64,000 bases of DNA from Bigelowiella natans CCMP2755 (taxonomy: Eukaryota > Cercozoa > Chlorarachniophyceae), in contig ADNK01000021.1 of assembly GCA_000320545.1 (NCBI GenBank), forward strand, positions 30,179 to 94,178, given 5' to 3'. How positions within the stretch are numbered: position 1 is the stretch's first letter; each line of letters opens with the position of its first letter. The notes below the pieces were generated by a model. It was not told the origin of the DNA. It ran no database searches and saw only the letters and a list, made by a program, of their open reading frames with translations. Positions 38,238 through 50,325 of the stretch are shown piece by piece. A program made the translations under genes and the position numbers.

Positions 38238-40060
38238 CGCTGCTTTTTCGTTTCTTGCCGCCACTACAACCTCGAAATGTATCATTGGCTTGTGACGGGT
38301 ATGTGAGAGGGGGTTCACGAGCGAGCAGTCCACAAAGACAAAAAAAACTGTTACGGTTGACCTGATTGATTCTACTGCAGATGTCGTAAAGATAACTTTA
38401 GTGGGCCTGCAGCAGATCTTTAATGTCCTGGAGCTATCTGTGCCATCAGCCAACATGGCCAAACGCCAAATACAAATACTTAACACGGCAACCGGCACTT
38501 TTGCCTTCTTTTGGTTCGTGGTAGGTTTCAATTTAGCTCTTATTTGAAGAAGAAGAAGAAGCGTGACCTTGACCTCTCCATCCATCCCTTTTTTCAGGGT
38601 GCTCACAATCCATACTACTGGGGGTAAAAGAACGCAACCTTTAAAATAAGTTATATGAATATCATCGCGAGTTCATTATCGCAGGTGGCGACCGTATCTT
38701 GTCCTCGGTGGTCTGGCACAGGTGTGAGATTTTCACTCAGACAATTTATCCTTTGATAATTTCATAACGTCCAGATGACGCTGGCATTGACTGGATTATA
38801 TACGACGTATTATCTTCATTATTTATGATATTGAGTTCATTCCTACGTTAAATTTATGCTATGGTAAATAGCTACCGTCTCCTAGCAGCGAGCCACTCCA
38901 CCATCCGCTTCTCTAAGAACACAGAGCTTCCAAAAAATGTTTCTCTGCCCTTTAAAATTTTTGCAGGCATCTCGCTCATACTAAACGTCGCTGCGGTACG
39001 GAACAAATATGCATTTATTATACTCGTTTCTCAGTTGTTTTGTGTCCCTCTGCTCATGTAGATTGTGGGAACGGTAGTAACCATGGAGAGAAGGGTCAAT
39101 GCAATCCGTCATGGAGCGAACATTGTCGTCATCATCTTCGTCGTAGTTATAATGGAGTCTTCATTGATCCGATTTCTAAGGGAAATACGTGTTCATCTGA
39201 ACCGGTCAAAGCCTGATGATTTCAAAAGCAAGAGCTGCGATACCGATGACAAGCCTAAAACGGGTGGGGGGGGTGCCGGTCATACTCAACCCTCGCAGGC
39301 TGATTTAGATACCTCACTAGATTTGCAAGCCTCTCTTGATAATTTACGGAAGGAAATAAACAAGGGGTCGACAATCAATGGGAGCATCGCTACCTTAGGT
39401 TTTGAATCGAAGCAGTGTCAGCTTAAGAACACCAAGATCAAGCTGCCGAGTAAGATCGTGCACAGACGACGCAAGTCTAGCATGGAAATAACACACAAAA
39501 AGTTGAAAGTTAGCGAAAGGAACATGAAGTGGGTGGTGTGTATACTTCCTCTTGTGTCTATGTTCGCGCTGGGTGCGTTGTGCGCTAATGTCGGGGTCCA
39601 GCTTTCCGAAGGGGGAAGCTATCCAGATGATATAAATCGAGAAGCAAACTACTACAATATGCCAGTGGACTTAGTTTTATACATTATGATCGGAATGTTG
39701 ATGTTTTGCCAATGGTACGCATACACACCTCTTCCAGAATGGACAAATAGCTGTGTTGAGATCTTTCGATTGCAATTCTCGCGGTATTTCCCCTGCCGCT
39801 CGGGGAAGTCAAAAATTTCAAGCGAAAGTACGAAAACACCTAGTGGCGATGCAGTGAGCAAAAGTAAGAATACACCTGCTGCCTTTCCCAATATTCAAAG
39901 AATGATGCCGGTGGTAGTTGCGACTGAAACTCATCAGAATCATTACCAACACAATTGCAGTAACAATGGTAGCAGGCGACCGTCTTCCACTGTGCTAGAC
40001 AAAAGATGGAAAGGTTCAAGTACAGATAGTGGTAGCCATCGAAGAGCGGTAGAGGAGTAA
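38238..40060 (+). CDS. Unrecognised multi-pass membrane protein (7TM-like), 5' partial
   Basis: Exons in phase: 38238-38298 (YNLEMYHWLVT), 38381-38520 (DVVKITLVGLQQIFNVLELS ... TGTFAFFWFV), 38598-38623 (GAHNPYYW), 38685-38721 (WRPYLVLGGLAQ), then about 38775 (MTLALTGLY), 38967-38998 (ISLILNVAA) and 39061-40060 (long last exon, TAA). At least six hydrophobic segments are visible, the last ones NIVVIIFVVVIMESSLI, WVVCILPLVSMFALGALC and LVLYIMIGMLMFCQWYA. Between these two groups lies a 120-residue charged loop (KPKTGGGGAGHTQ ... RRRKSSMEI). The C-terminal tail is Ser/Lys-rich. The layout (a bundle of helices, a large third-type loop, a cytoplasmic tail) recalls GPCR-like receptors of protists, but I recognise no family motif. 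Upstream exons and two small joins are unresolved. Confidence 0.6.
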
Positions 40061-40861
40061 ATGTGTATGACTCCGATCGTAGCAATGCTACAATTGAAAT
40101 GGGTGCGCACCAAATCTGCTGCTATGTCATGAATTTTCATCGAAGTACAGATTGACGGAATTACTTAAAAAGCCCTTAGCATTCTATGAATTGTAATTTG
40201 ATTGAACGCAGCGAACAAACTTGCCTGTGGCGTAGGCTTATTACGACTTCGCGGCATGTCTGATGTTCTAATGTTGCATGCCAGGCATGAACACCATCGG
40301 CATAGCTAGATAGAGCTAAATAGCGCGTATGACTACATCAACACGTATAATATCGGTTATCCGCCGCTACGATGCACGCATTTTTACGAAAAATATAGAA
40401 CTGCACATTATATGCACGCTAGCTGCACGCTAGCACGCCAAGACATATCATACTTCTTAGACAGCCATCGTACGCTAGCTTGCCAGCTATATTACCTAGC
40501 TAGCTAGCTAGCTAGTCTATATCAATAATACTGCAATAGCCATCCCAAAGTACTGACTTTACATTTAATTTAACTTAAAAACGTTGTCAACATCTAGACA
40601 TCTAGACGTATTTGAATGAAAGAAACAACGTGACAGGCTTGCTGGTTTTGGTTTTAGTGCTGGCATAATCAGGTGTTTAAATATATAAATATATGTGTGT
40701 TTGTGTGTTTGTGCTTGCATAGCTTTTGAGGTTTTCACTCACAAGATGGGGAGTTATACTGAATGTGAATAATCACTGTTTTATAAATATATATATATAT
40801 ATATTATATATATATATATATTTTGTGGAGTATGTCGCTCCCATGAGAGTGTCAGTTGCAT

Positions 40862-42220
40862 CTATTTCAAAACCCAGACAACAACAGTGAAGAATATCAG
40901 AAGAAATGCCATGAATATAACTTCGATACTAATCCATATTGGCCTTGATTTGCCCTTAGCTTCCTCGTCGCTCCTCTTTAGGTTACGATCGAAAAATAGC
41001 GGCAGATGCTTGTATTTTCTGAACCCTTGGCTCGTGGACAAGTGCTCATATTCAACTGTAGAGAAATCAGACAGATAATGATGATGAGCAAATGGTGGTC
41101 ATCATCATCGTTTAAGGCTGCTTTGCCGTCCTCATTCTTCGTCAGCATCATCATGAATAAACGCGTACTACTACGTGCAGGGAACTACAAAAGATAATGC
41201 CTAATGATAAAGAAGACTACTGGTGACCACCTCTCAGAATGCCCCATTGGGAGCGGCGAAATAACTCCGCAGCAGTGAGCACAGGCAGCAAGATGTGCTG
41301 ATACTCAACGCTGCTCGACAAAACGGACTGAGAGAGCAATCGCAACAAAGTAAGAACGGCGACAACGAACTCTTTTGGACTTCAATCTTAAGATCAATCC
41401 GAATACTGTTAAACTAATAAATTCTGACGGCACTGAAAAATGCCCATGAAATTGCAAAAGTTGTTCGCTCAAAAATTGGAAATCGATTTAAATATTGCAT
41501 GCCTTGTCACATTACAATCTTTCAAGTTGAAGGGCGCACCTGAAACGGGAACGGTATAAGCGTTACGACCCACAAGAAGCGCAAGATGAGATTGGAGAAT
41601 ATTGCCCAGTAGTAAAAATAGACCTTAATTGTAGCATTTTTGTTAAACCTTCTTCGTAAAGATAGTCATCATCATCATCATCATACAATAGAGGTTCTAT
41701 GAATTTTTTTAATCAGAGGTAGTAATAGTAGTAGAGGCAGTCGCTAGAAGAGAGGAGGAGGAGAACAGAAGGAACGAAGATGAGGCGACTTTCAATCAGA
41801 TATCTTATCTCCCCTCCTCTTCTTCTCCTCCTTCTTTTTCTCCTTCATCTTCTTCTTTTTCTGTGAAACTGTCATCTCTGTTCCCCCCCCCCCTACCTTG
41901 GGGTACAGTCTTTTCTTCCTCAGCATTGGGTGTTGAGCATCCTTTATATGGGATTGTTGGCGGTGATGAGGGGGGGGGGAGGGGGGGGTGACTCGTGGAT
42001 GGAAATTATAAAGCAAATGTCTATCCATGCACACCACCATCAATTCGTCCTACACACCGTGATTGTTACAACAGCGGCAGCAGCAGCAGCAGCAGCACCT
42101 TTCCAAACTCCAATAATCCCCAGTCTAGGATAAGATCCCATATGTAAGTGTAGAGTGTCGTAATGATGATCAAGCAGATCCAGAACAATCGGTAAGGGGA
42201 CCAAGGCGCCTGTGCGTGTG

Positions 42221-42259
<39 letters not shown>

Positions 42260-42361
42260 GTTGTGTGTACACACAAGCAAGAGGACGAGAGATTGATTAG
42301 GCAAGATTCTCGATGCGACGAAAATCAAGCTGCGTGTCGGTGGAAGGGGATGCTGCTGACG

Positions 42362-42396
<35 letters not shown>

Positions 42397-42958
42397 GGTG
42401 TGTGTGCGTACGACGGTAAGGAGCACCACCTGATACTCCGAAAAGAATGGATGTAACGATCCAATGATGACCTGGCCATGAGCAACGACAACGATGATCA
42501 CGATGAAGGGGTTTGAAGTCAGACAGGGAGAGGAAAATCGCAACAACAGGAACCAGGGACAATACGCGTGTTGCGCCTTAGCAATGAATGATGAGGAAAC
42601 GTACTGAGAGTTGGCAGAGCGTGTACTTAAAGGCGTTCGCCAGATTCGGCCATCTTTTATGTGTCTCGAGGTAGCGATGAAGGCACTGATTGAATCGAAA
42701 CCAGTAGGGTATTGCATGGACTAAGGGGACGAGAAATGGGCCGAGGTTGGTGCAGTAACCCGCGCTAGACTGTGCGACTGATGAGACGATGATAAAGAGT
42801 AGAATGAAACACACGCAAAGATGGATGATAGGTGGATTTTGAAGCCGCGGACCTGTGAGAGGATTTGCGTTTGAAATAATACTGACTACTCTCTGTCGAC
42901 GACGATATGCCTTTGCCGATGTGGTGATTGACGATGCGTGCAATATTTCGATATATGT

Positions 42959-43016
<58 letters not shown>

Positions 43017-44805
43017 TTATACTCATTATTTCGACGTCGTACTTCCAGATGAGACGCTTAAAGTTCCAATTTCGAACGCGTAGAAGCATATGCTGTACTG
43101 GAGATCGGAAAATACCTTCTGCATGCTGGTGAGGTAATGAATCATCATCCGTATGAAATTCCTCAGTATCATCAGCATCCCCATCATCATCACCATCATC
43201 ATCATCATCATCATGGCGGTGATAGTAATGATTGAGTGATGGCAGAAGAAAGACTGGGCTAAGCTACTAAAACCCACACAAATGTGTCGAGCTAACCCCA
43301 ACGAACAACCTGCAGAAGTAATCCGCGAGGTAGCAATCTCGGAAGCGTGCTCGGCCAAAGGGTGCTATGATAATGCACCATATGGAGTGAATGATATCGC
43401 TCTGGACCGACCTGTGCAGCAGCCAACCCGACACACAATTTAGGCACATCGGCATCCATGCAAGAAATGTCGGAAAAAATAACAAGTGTCAGGAAAGAAA
43501 TACACGGGAAGGAAAGTGAAGGAAATAGCAGCTCCTGGCTCGTCGCCAGGAATTAGGATGAGGAGGAGGATTATGATGATGATGATGATGATGATAGCGT
43601 TAAGAAAAATACGCGCTGCCACGGAACAGCATTCCTACTTCTTCCTAGCAAGAGAAAGAAAAAGAATAGCAATTACTTCCATAACACAGTTATCATCGTC
43701 ATCATCATCATCACCATATCAAAATCATCATCGTCGTCATCATTATCCAAATACCCTTGTTTGCTCCGTTTCACAAACAAACTCCACATTTTGATCACGA
43801 TGAAGGCAACCAACGCCATGGGGTAGAACACCTTTCGAAAGAAAATTAGAGCGATCGTTGGTTGTAAGAGATGTAAAGACAGGGATTGCTGCGAGAGAGG
43901 CCATAGTGTATCTGAACTCTATGATGGAAGCACTGGTGTTTCATCATCATCATTATCATCATCATCATCATCATCGTCATCATCATTCTCGTCTTCCCTA
44001 CCTCGCTCTATTACTACTAGAACTACATGCAACACCCCATGTGGCCATGACATTAATAATAGTAATAATTATTGTGGTAACGGTGATACTTTGAGTGATG
44101 ATAAACAATCATCATTCAAACAAACAAAAAAGAAGAAGAAGAAGAAATAGCACCGCTGAAAGCTGAGTTCTGAGACGATACTGCTCGTGGTGGAGGAACA
44201 GCAGCGAATTGAGAAGGTACACTAAACTCATGGATGCAGCCTGATCGGGACACAATTTGGTCAACAAATCGATCAAGGAGGGAGGGGAAGGGAAGTAATA
44301 TTGATGATGAAAACACCTCGTTCCAGATCTCGAGGTGGCTCAACTTGTGCCTTGGAGATATCTCGAAGATAAACACATGGTTTACCCTATACTTTGACCT
44401 GCGAGTATTCATTCATTCCGAGGGGGAGAGAGGGGGCGGGTGAATAAGGTAACAGGACGGCAAGAAAGGTTTCCTAGCCGCTATGGTTTTATGAATGTGA
44501 GCTGGCGAGGTATACCCCAAAATTAATTCACCCTTTCTAGTAGAGAACGCGCAGGATTCTTCTTTTTCTCTATCTTCAGCGTCCCTCTACATAACTTTAT
44601 TATTTCTCTACAATTTTCTCACCATATCCAAATATTGAAGCCCCACATCCAAATCAACGATATTAGGAGCCCAACAGCCCTGTACCTGCATGCGAGGAAT
44701 AAGGAGAATGAAAGGGGGAAATCACATGAAGACATAAAAAGAGAAAGACCATATGGAAGGAAATGCCTAGCAAAGTCATAGGAGAAGAAAAGAAAAAAAG
44801 AAGTT

Positions 44806-44853
<48 letters not shown>

Positions 44854-46475
44854 AGGAGGGAGGGGGGGGGGGGGGGGATAAGGGGAGGGAAGAGAAAGAG
44901 AGACGGAGAGAGAAAACAAGAAAGCTATCTTACAGAGGGATGTAAACTTCCATGCCCGGTGTTATGTGAAGATCGGGAGACACAACTAGATTGAAGAGGT
45001 TCCAGAATACAAGGCTAATCACTATACCAATCTTAATACCCAACCAGCACATGTCATCTTTGGAGTAAGATCCCTGAGTGATGATGGTAATGTGGCGAAG
45101 TGAGAATGAAGATGAATACTTGCTACGACAACAGAAATAAAGGTTACGATGATGATAATGAAGAAGATGATGATTATAGGAATGGTGAAACGAGGATGGA
45201 AAATCGAACAACCTGAGTCATCTTTGCCAACAATCGGACCTTCGCTTTGGTCGCATCTCCATTCTAGAGGCAAGTACAGAGAACTTCAGGAACGACACCA
45301 AGAAATCATTCTCGTGCAAGGACACATTGTTCTCATTTGTTCAGAGGCTCGCGAAAGCCCTTGACTCTCATGGAAATCTCACCTCAAATAAGTTTGCGTA
45401 AAACTCCGAAGTCTCGCTCAGCAAATCCTGAGGAGCATATGCACGGTTAGGAAGGTACCATCGCAACTCTTTTGACCTACCGAGACTTTCGTACTCCTTA
45501 CGAAATAGGACTGTTTTATCTTTTTCTCGAAAGCTTTACGATAGTTTCTGAGCAGGAAAAAGGAAGGCTTTACGATCGTGCCGATGGAGGAGGAGAATGC
45601 TCCACTTTCTCCCAATAAGGTATGGAAGGAGGAGAATGCTTCACTTTCTCCCAATAAGGTATGGAAGAGCCGCTGCTACTAATTTTGGCTTACCCCTTGC
45701 AAGCTTTGTCGAACTTTTTCGCGATTTTGTCGAATCCTGGATCACAAATAGAAAGAATGTAGATACAGCAGGTGAGTAAAATGTGTGCGTCGTGCAGTCA
45801 TTCCACCACTTCCCCTCCCCACCCTCCTCCCTGCAGCCATCATTTATGGAGTTAGCTGATGTTCGAATTTGACCGATAGTGTTGAGATAGACGAAGTTGT
45901 TGAGCATATTGAGACTACGATAGAGGTCCACACAGGAGATGTTTATACTTCGTGAAATGCCGCTATGAATGTTGCGATCCCCGCCGTCTTGCATCTCCGT
46001 CGCCTGGTGTCGTACACAGAACTTAGAAATAAGCTTACTCGCCAGGTTAACCCTCCATAATTACCACAAGCACAAGTAGCGATGTTATGTGTCTACCTGG
46101 GCGACCATTGTTTCAAATCTCTTATGCATTTTCTCCTCCATCGTTCTATAGTGACTGTTCACCTGCGAAAGACATCCATATCGTGATCCAGGAGAAAGAG
46201 GTATGAGCTCCTCCATATTTTTGTAAAACCTTCTTCACTTCTTCTTCAAGCTCCTTGATAAACACTTGCTCCAGGGCTTCTTTAGACTTGAAATCGTTTT
46301 CTTTTCCCCCTTCTTCATCGTCGAAAGACCCGTACGTGGTAAGTGGAACTTCTCCTCCTCCACCAGTTTCTTGCTTGAAGAACTTTTTCAAGAGATCTTT
46401 TAGGCGTTTGTAGTTGACATAGAATTTTCGCCATGGCTCGTAAAGAGCTTGGTCCAAATGTTTTCCAAATTTCAT
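40862..46475 (-). CDS. SPX-EXS phosphate exporter (XPR1/PHO1/SYG1 family)
   Basis: Exports inorganic phosphate; the SPX domain senses inositol pyrophosphates. SPX start at 46475: MKFGKHLDQALYEPWRKFYV with YKRLKDLLKKFF, then FIKELEEEVKKV. Later SPX exons are near 45988 (VDLYRSLNMLNNFVYLN), 45560 (NYRKAFEKKIKQSYF) and 45430 (ETSEFYANLFE). Membrane part: 45060-44930 (IGIVISLVFWNLF) and others. EXS domain: 42760-42620 (AIPYWFRFNQCLHRYLETHK), 42210-42110 (RLFWICLIIITTLYTYIWDL), about 41985-41890 (HPMLRKKRLYPK), 41620-41540 (YYWAIFSNLILRFLW) and the last exon from about 41062 (VEYEHLSTSQGFRKYKHLPL) with a final hydrophobic helix to TAG 40864-40862. The Lys cluster in the SPX helix (YKRLKDLLKK) is kept. 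The acceptor of the exon at 42210 is preceded by a CA repeat. Not every intermediate exon was placed. Confidence 0.88.
42225..44881. repeat. Microsatellite cluster in XPR1-like introns
   Basis: (GT)n about 42220-42257, TAA 42363-42396, (CA)n(TA)n 42959-43011, CAT runs near 43187-43214, 43573-43595 and 43950-43985, and (GA)n followed by a G run at 44813-44879. Confidence 0.85.
45590..45666. repeat. Two-copy tandem repeat of about 38 bp
   Basis: The unit beginning GGAGGAGAATGCT and ending TAAGGTATGGAA occurs twice in a row with one difference (C or T after GCT). It lies in an intron of the XPR1-like gene. Confidence 0.85.
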
Positions 46476-47364
46476 TTATTGAATCAAGATGCCTCAATAA
46501 ATTGATGTGTATCTCGAAACGGCAAGCCCATACTCCAATCTATAACATGCTATATTTACTATCTCCTTTTCACGAACGCTTTGAAACTAAGCTGATGGAT
46601 AATCCTTCCTGTCTCTTTATCCACGAGTATCTCCTCTCGTCCCTGGGCCACAGGTAAAGGACGCCAAGCGCTCGGCCTCACCAATATTTCCTTCAGCGCG
46701 GGCCAGGCTGTGCTGAGCGATTTCTATTTAATTACTAACAATGTATATGTCGCAGGGATAAAACAACCAACAATAGTGGAAATAATATACTATCAAGATT
46801 CAATTTGAACGACAACTTCTGGTGCTTTTTTCTTCATGTCGCTAAATAAAAATAGGTCCCTTTTTAATAATTGAAAATTTCCCTGGTTTTGTGCCTTTTT
46901 GTTACCACGTTGGCAGCGATATCCCGTCTGGTGTGCTTGCGTAACGACAGCACCCGAAACGCTCCAAACTATTCCCCCCCGTTCCCCTGTTAGTCAGAGC
47001 GAGAATCTGGAATATGGTGAAGCAGGATTCATCTAGGTATTAGTGTTAAATGTATAATCTTTGTGGTGGAGCCTCTCAGCACGTCGCAATTTGGATAGGA
47101 GCGTTGTAGGATGCATTGAGATTGCAGGCCTGGGGGAGGGTTTTGAAGGGGGTGCAAACATAATAGCTGCAGTTTCATTGATGGGATAAAATCACTCATG
47201 ATTGTATTTTAGAGATAATTTTTTATAAACTTCTGTGCACGTTTGTTAAATCTATCTTTGTTATTGTTAATAAGAATGTGGATTTTGTGTAATTCAAAAC
47301 GAATTTCAGGCTTGGAAGAAGGGCTTGAGGAAATTTAAGTCAATCAATCATATATAAAAATCAT
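46476..47364. promoter_or_regulatory. Divergent space between XPR1-like and CFAP221
   Basis: About 890 bp, no coding signal. A likely 5' untranslated exon of CFAP221 begins after the acceptor AATTTCAG at about 47309. Confidence 0.35.
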
Positions 47365-50325
47365 ATGATGTCCACGAGAGATGACCAAGATAGGGCTGCT
47401 GATCCCACGAGGAAAAGGGAAAATGTCCTACAAGGCATCGTTTCAGATACGTACGATTACGTCTCCCCGCATCCATTGGAGGATCAGGAAATATTCGTAA
47501 AAGTGGGGGGTAACAAGATATTTGAGATAGTACCCCCAATCATCCATTTTAAAGTGAGAAAGTTGAAGACCATCACCAAGAGAGTGAAGATAACCAACGT
47601 TTCTGGGCGAAGTCAACGGCTTCATATTCTACGTCCGAAACCAAATTCAGGCTATTCTGTCAGCTACCCTTCAAAATTAGGAACTATGGCTCCGGGTGTC
47701 ACTCAGATTCTAGATATTCACTATAATCCAAAACATTTCAATTATCAGGCCGGGGAGGTAAAAATCCACACGGTATCTAACCTTCGAATCCCACTTCATT
47801 CATACCCAGCAATCGAGCCTATCAACTTTCCAAAGCATGTCGACATGGGAAACACCCTTCTTGGAGACACTGTTGTCAGAACCTTTACGTTAGAGTCTAA
47901 AGTGCCTGTGGTGTTTGAATATAAAATAACCCCCCTTCGGTACAATCCCAACTTCGTCATAAAGCCCCAGGCAGGCTCCATAAAGCCAAATTCAACGACA
48001 AAATTTACCATTAATTTCACCCCCTTGCAGCAAGTAACCACGGGAATTAACATCAAGCTGGAGGTATCTCAGTTTGGCTTCCAGCCAATTCAGTCTTCGA
48101 TAGTGGGTTCGTGTACAGATATGGCGAGACCGGGGGACGCGAGGCTACCGTGCAACACAATGGATGACGTCCAGAAAACACGCCTCAGTCGCGCGGGCAG
48201 CATACCAAAGTTCTCACCAACCGCGCGCAAGTCATTAGTTAAAATTTCATCATCCATGGATGAAGGAGCAAAGCCGACCGTTTTCAGGATGCAATCTGGC
48301 GCAGAGATGACGCGCAGCATCGCACGTATTCAAACTAAGCTGTTTTCACCTGACACTCGCAAGATCAAGCCGCTGCCCCCTGAAAAGCAGGAAATTTGGA
48401 GAGATGTTGTGATTCCGGATAAATTCACACAAACAGCTGTGAACAGCATCCTCAAGTTCGAACCTGGGAAGATGACCATTGCAGAGATGAAAGAGGCCAT
48501 CAAGAAACAACAGGACCTCCAGAAGAAGAGGGAAGCTGCTGTAGAAAAACACTTCAATTCCACGAGGGGACCCGGAAGTTCGCGGCGAGACGAGCACCCG
48601 ACAGACCATAGCAGTCGAGCTGATACCGAAGTGACATTTATTGGCGACACTGACCAGATGAGGGAGATGGTTTTCTTGAGGAAGCTGAATGACTTCGTAG
48701 AGCACGAAAAGAGGCTCACGATCAACCCTACAAAGCCTCGAGTTGGCCAGCGCATCATCACAGAAGACCAGCGTCAACATATCCTAGAGACGTGGCAAGA
48801 AGAAAGGAAGGAGGCTGCGAAGAGAGGAAGAAAGATAGAGAGAGAAAATGTGGAGCACATATGTGAACTGAGCAGGGATAAGCGTGTCGTGTACCCAATA
48901 GAGAGACGACAACAGACGACAGAATTCAGTGGAGTGAACCAAGACGATTGGGAGTCACGAAAGGTTGCTTTAGAAACATTCATCGAGGCCATGACGACGC
49001 TAGTGATACGAAAGAGGGTTGACTGCCGGATAGAGAGGCTTAAGAAAGCCATCTCGTCGAGCGAGGGCCAGGACGTAAACATGTTCAAAGAGGTTAAGCT
49101 TGGCTTCGACTTCAAGATGACGGAGAAGACGCTCACTCCAACATGCTTTCCTGCTGTGGGCAAGGAAGAGGTCAAAAGGATGCCTAGGAATGTGAAGGCC
49201 ATTCCTAACATCTTTCAGATTCGCGATTTCCGGCTCAAAGAGTCTCCTTTATGTGATTTGCTGGACTACAAAAGTCTTCCTCTCCCTGCCCTCCCGATAT
49301 ATCTTGCACCGCATCAAGAGAGAGATCTAAGATCAGGTGCATTAGACGAGCACCTGATCCCTGCCCCAAGTGGAATGGCTACCGGGAAGCTTGGCTCAAT
49401 TGAAACTAAGCATGTCGAGAGTTCTGTGCTTGATAGCCGGCGCAACCTCGGGCGCGCTGTAGAGGAGAATGCGCTTCTTGTCTATGCTAAACCTGCGGAG
49501 ATGTTTAAGGAGAAAAAGGAGGATGAAAAGGGAAGTACCGATGGTGAGAATTTCAATCCCAGCGAAGACATGCCAAATGGTTCTGAAGAAGAGGAGGACG
49601 ACACCAAAGCGGCCTCCCTCGCGGTAGTCTCACGGCACTCAGTGCCGGAACATTTGGTACAGGCATCATCATGGGAATATCCGGGAACGAAAACATGGCC
49701 ATACCTTCTCCTTCGTTCCCATCCTTCCCTCCATGTGCACTCGAAAATGATCCCACAGTCAGAGGTGCAGTCTGCTGAGCATGCTCTCCGGCCACGACCC
49801 GTTGGCGAACCTGACAAACACCGGTACTATCTTTTCGAGGAAAACGGCAGGGAGGAACTGTTGAGCCTGCGACAGGTACCCACAATAATGAAAAGATGGG
49901 AAAGCTCACAATCACTGGACCTCAAGTTCAAGTTTAAGGACATTGTGCCCCTTAAGCACCCGCACGTGGACCTCGACGTGAAGATTCCAATACAGAAAGA
50001 GCTTGCAGTTGAGGATTGTCTTTCCGACTCTGATTCGGACGATGAAGAGACCCGCTACAAGCCCGTCATTCCTACAGTAGAGCTTTGCCGGAACATGTTC
50101 TTAAATGAAGAAGGAAAAGGCGATGATAATGCGGATCAGGGGAAGCCCAAAGAAGAGATTACAGGATCAGCAGTAGTGGCGGCGATTAGGCAAGCTGAAT
50201 TAGACACTAACCAGGAAATGGACGAGACCAGGCTTCGAGAATTTGTTAAATTTCCTCTAGAAATAGATGCTATCAACAAGAAAACGCGCAACAAAGAGTT
50301 AAGAATAGCAAATTTCTTTTCATAA
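47365..50325 (+). CDS. CFAP221: CFAP221/PCDP1, axonemal central-pair protein
   Basis: One open exon of 986 residues with no introns. CFAP221 (FAP221, primary ciliary dyskinesia protein 1) sits in the C1d projection of the central pair, binds calmodulin and helps set flagellar beating. The N-terminal 240 residues form the ASH/HYDIN-like Ig region: PPIIHFKVRKLKTITKRVKI, VSYPSKLGTMAPG, HYNPKHFNYQAGEVKIHT, IPLHSYPAIEPINFPKHVDM, GNTLLGDTVVRTFTLESKVP and KFTINFTPLQQVTTG, in the same order as in human CFAP221. The middle holds coiled-coil stretches (MKEAIKKQQDLQKKREAAVE; FVEHEKRLTIN) and the C-terminal part is acidic and disordered (SEEEEDDTK, DSDSDDEETR). Somewhat longer than animal forms (about 840). 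The lack of introns contrasts with its neighbours. Confidence 0.92.
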   Translation: MMSTRDDQDRAADPTRKRENVLQGIVSDTYDYVSPHPLEDQEIFVKVGGNKIFEIVPPIIHFKVRKLKTITKRVKITNVSGRSQRLHILRPKPNSGYSVSYPSKLGTMAPGVTQILDIHYNPKHFNYQAGEVKIHTVSNLRIPLHSYPAIEPINFPKHVDMGNTLLGDTVVRTFTLESKVPVVFEYKITPLRYNPNFVIKPQAGSIKPNSTTKFTINFTPLQQVTTGINIKLEVSQFGFQPIQSSIVGSCTDMARPGDARLPCNTMDDVQKTRLSRAGSIPKFSPTARKSLVKISSSMDEGAKPTVFRMQSGAEMTRSIARIQTKLFSPDTRKIKPLPPEKQEIWRDVVIPDKFTQTAVNSILKFEPGKMTIAEMKEAIKKQQDLQKKREAAVEKHFNSTRGPGSSRRDEHPTDHSSRADTEVTFIGDTDQMREMVFLRKLNDFVEHEKRLTINPTKPRVGQRIITEDQRQHILETWQEERKEAAKRGRKIERENVEHICELSRDKRVVYPIERRQQTTEFSGVNQDDWESRKVALETFIEAMTTLVIRKRVDCRIERLKKAISSSEGQDVNMFKEVKLGFDFKMTEKTLTPTCFPAVGKEEVKRMPRNVKAIPNIFQIRDFRLKESPLCDLLDYKSLPLPALPIYLAPHQERDLRSGALDEHLIPAPSGMATGKLGSIETKHVESSVLDSRRNLGRAVEENALLVYAKPAEMFKEKKEDEKGSTDGENFNPSEDMPNGSEEEEDDTKAASLAVVSRHSVPEHLVQASSWEYPGTKTWPYLLLRSHPSLHVHSKMIPQSEVQSAEHALRPRPVGEPDKHRYYLFEENGREELLSLRQVPTIMKRWESSQSLDLKFKFKDIVPLKHPHVDLDVKIPIQKELAVEDCLSDSDSDDEETRYKPVIPTVELCRNMFLNEEGKGDDNADQGKPKEEITGSAVVAAIRQAELDTNQEMDETRLREFVKFPLEIDAINKKTRNKELRIANFFS

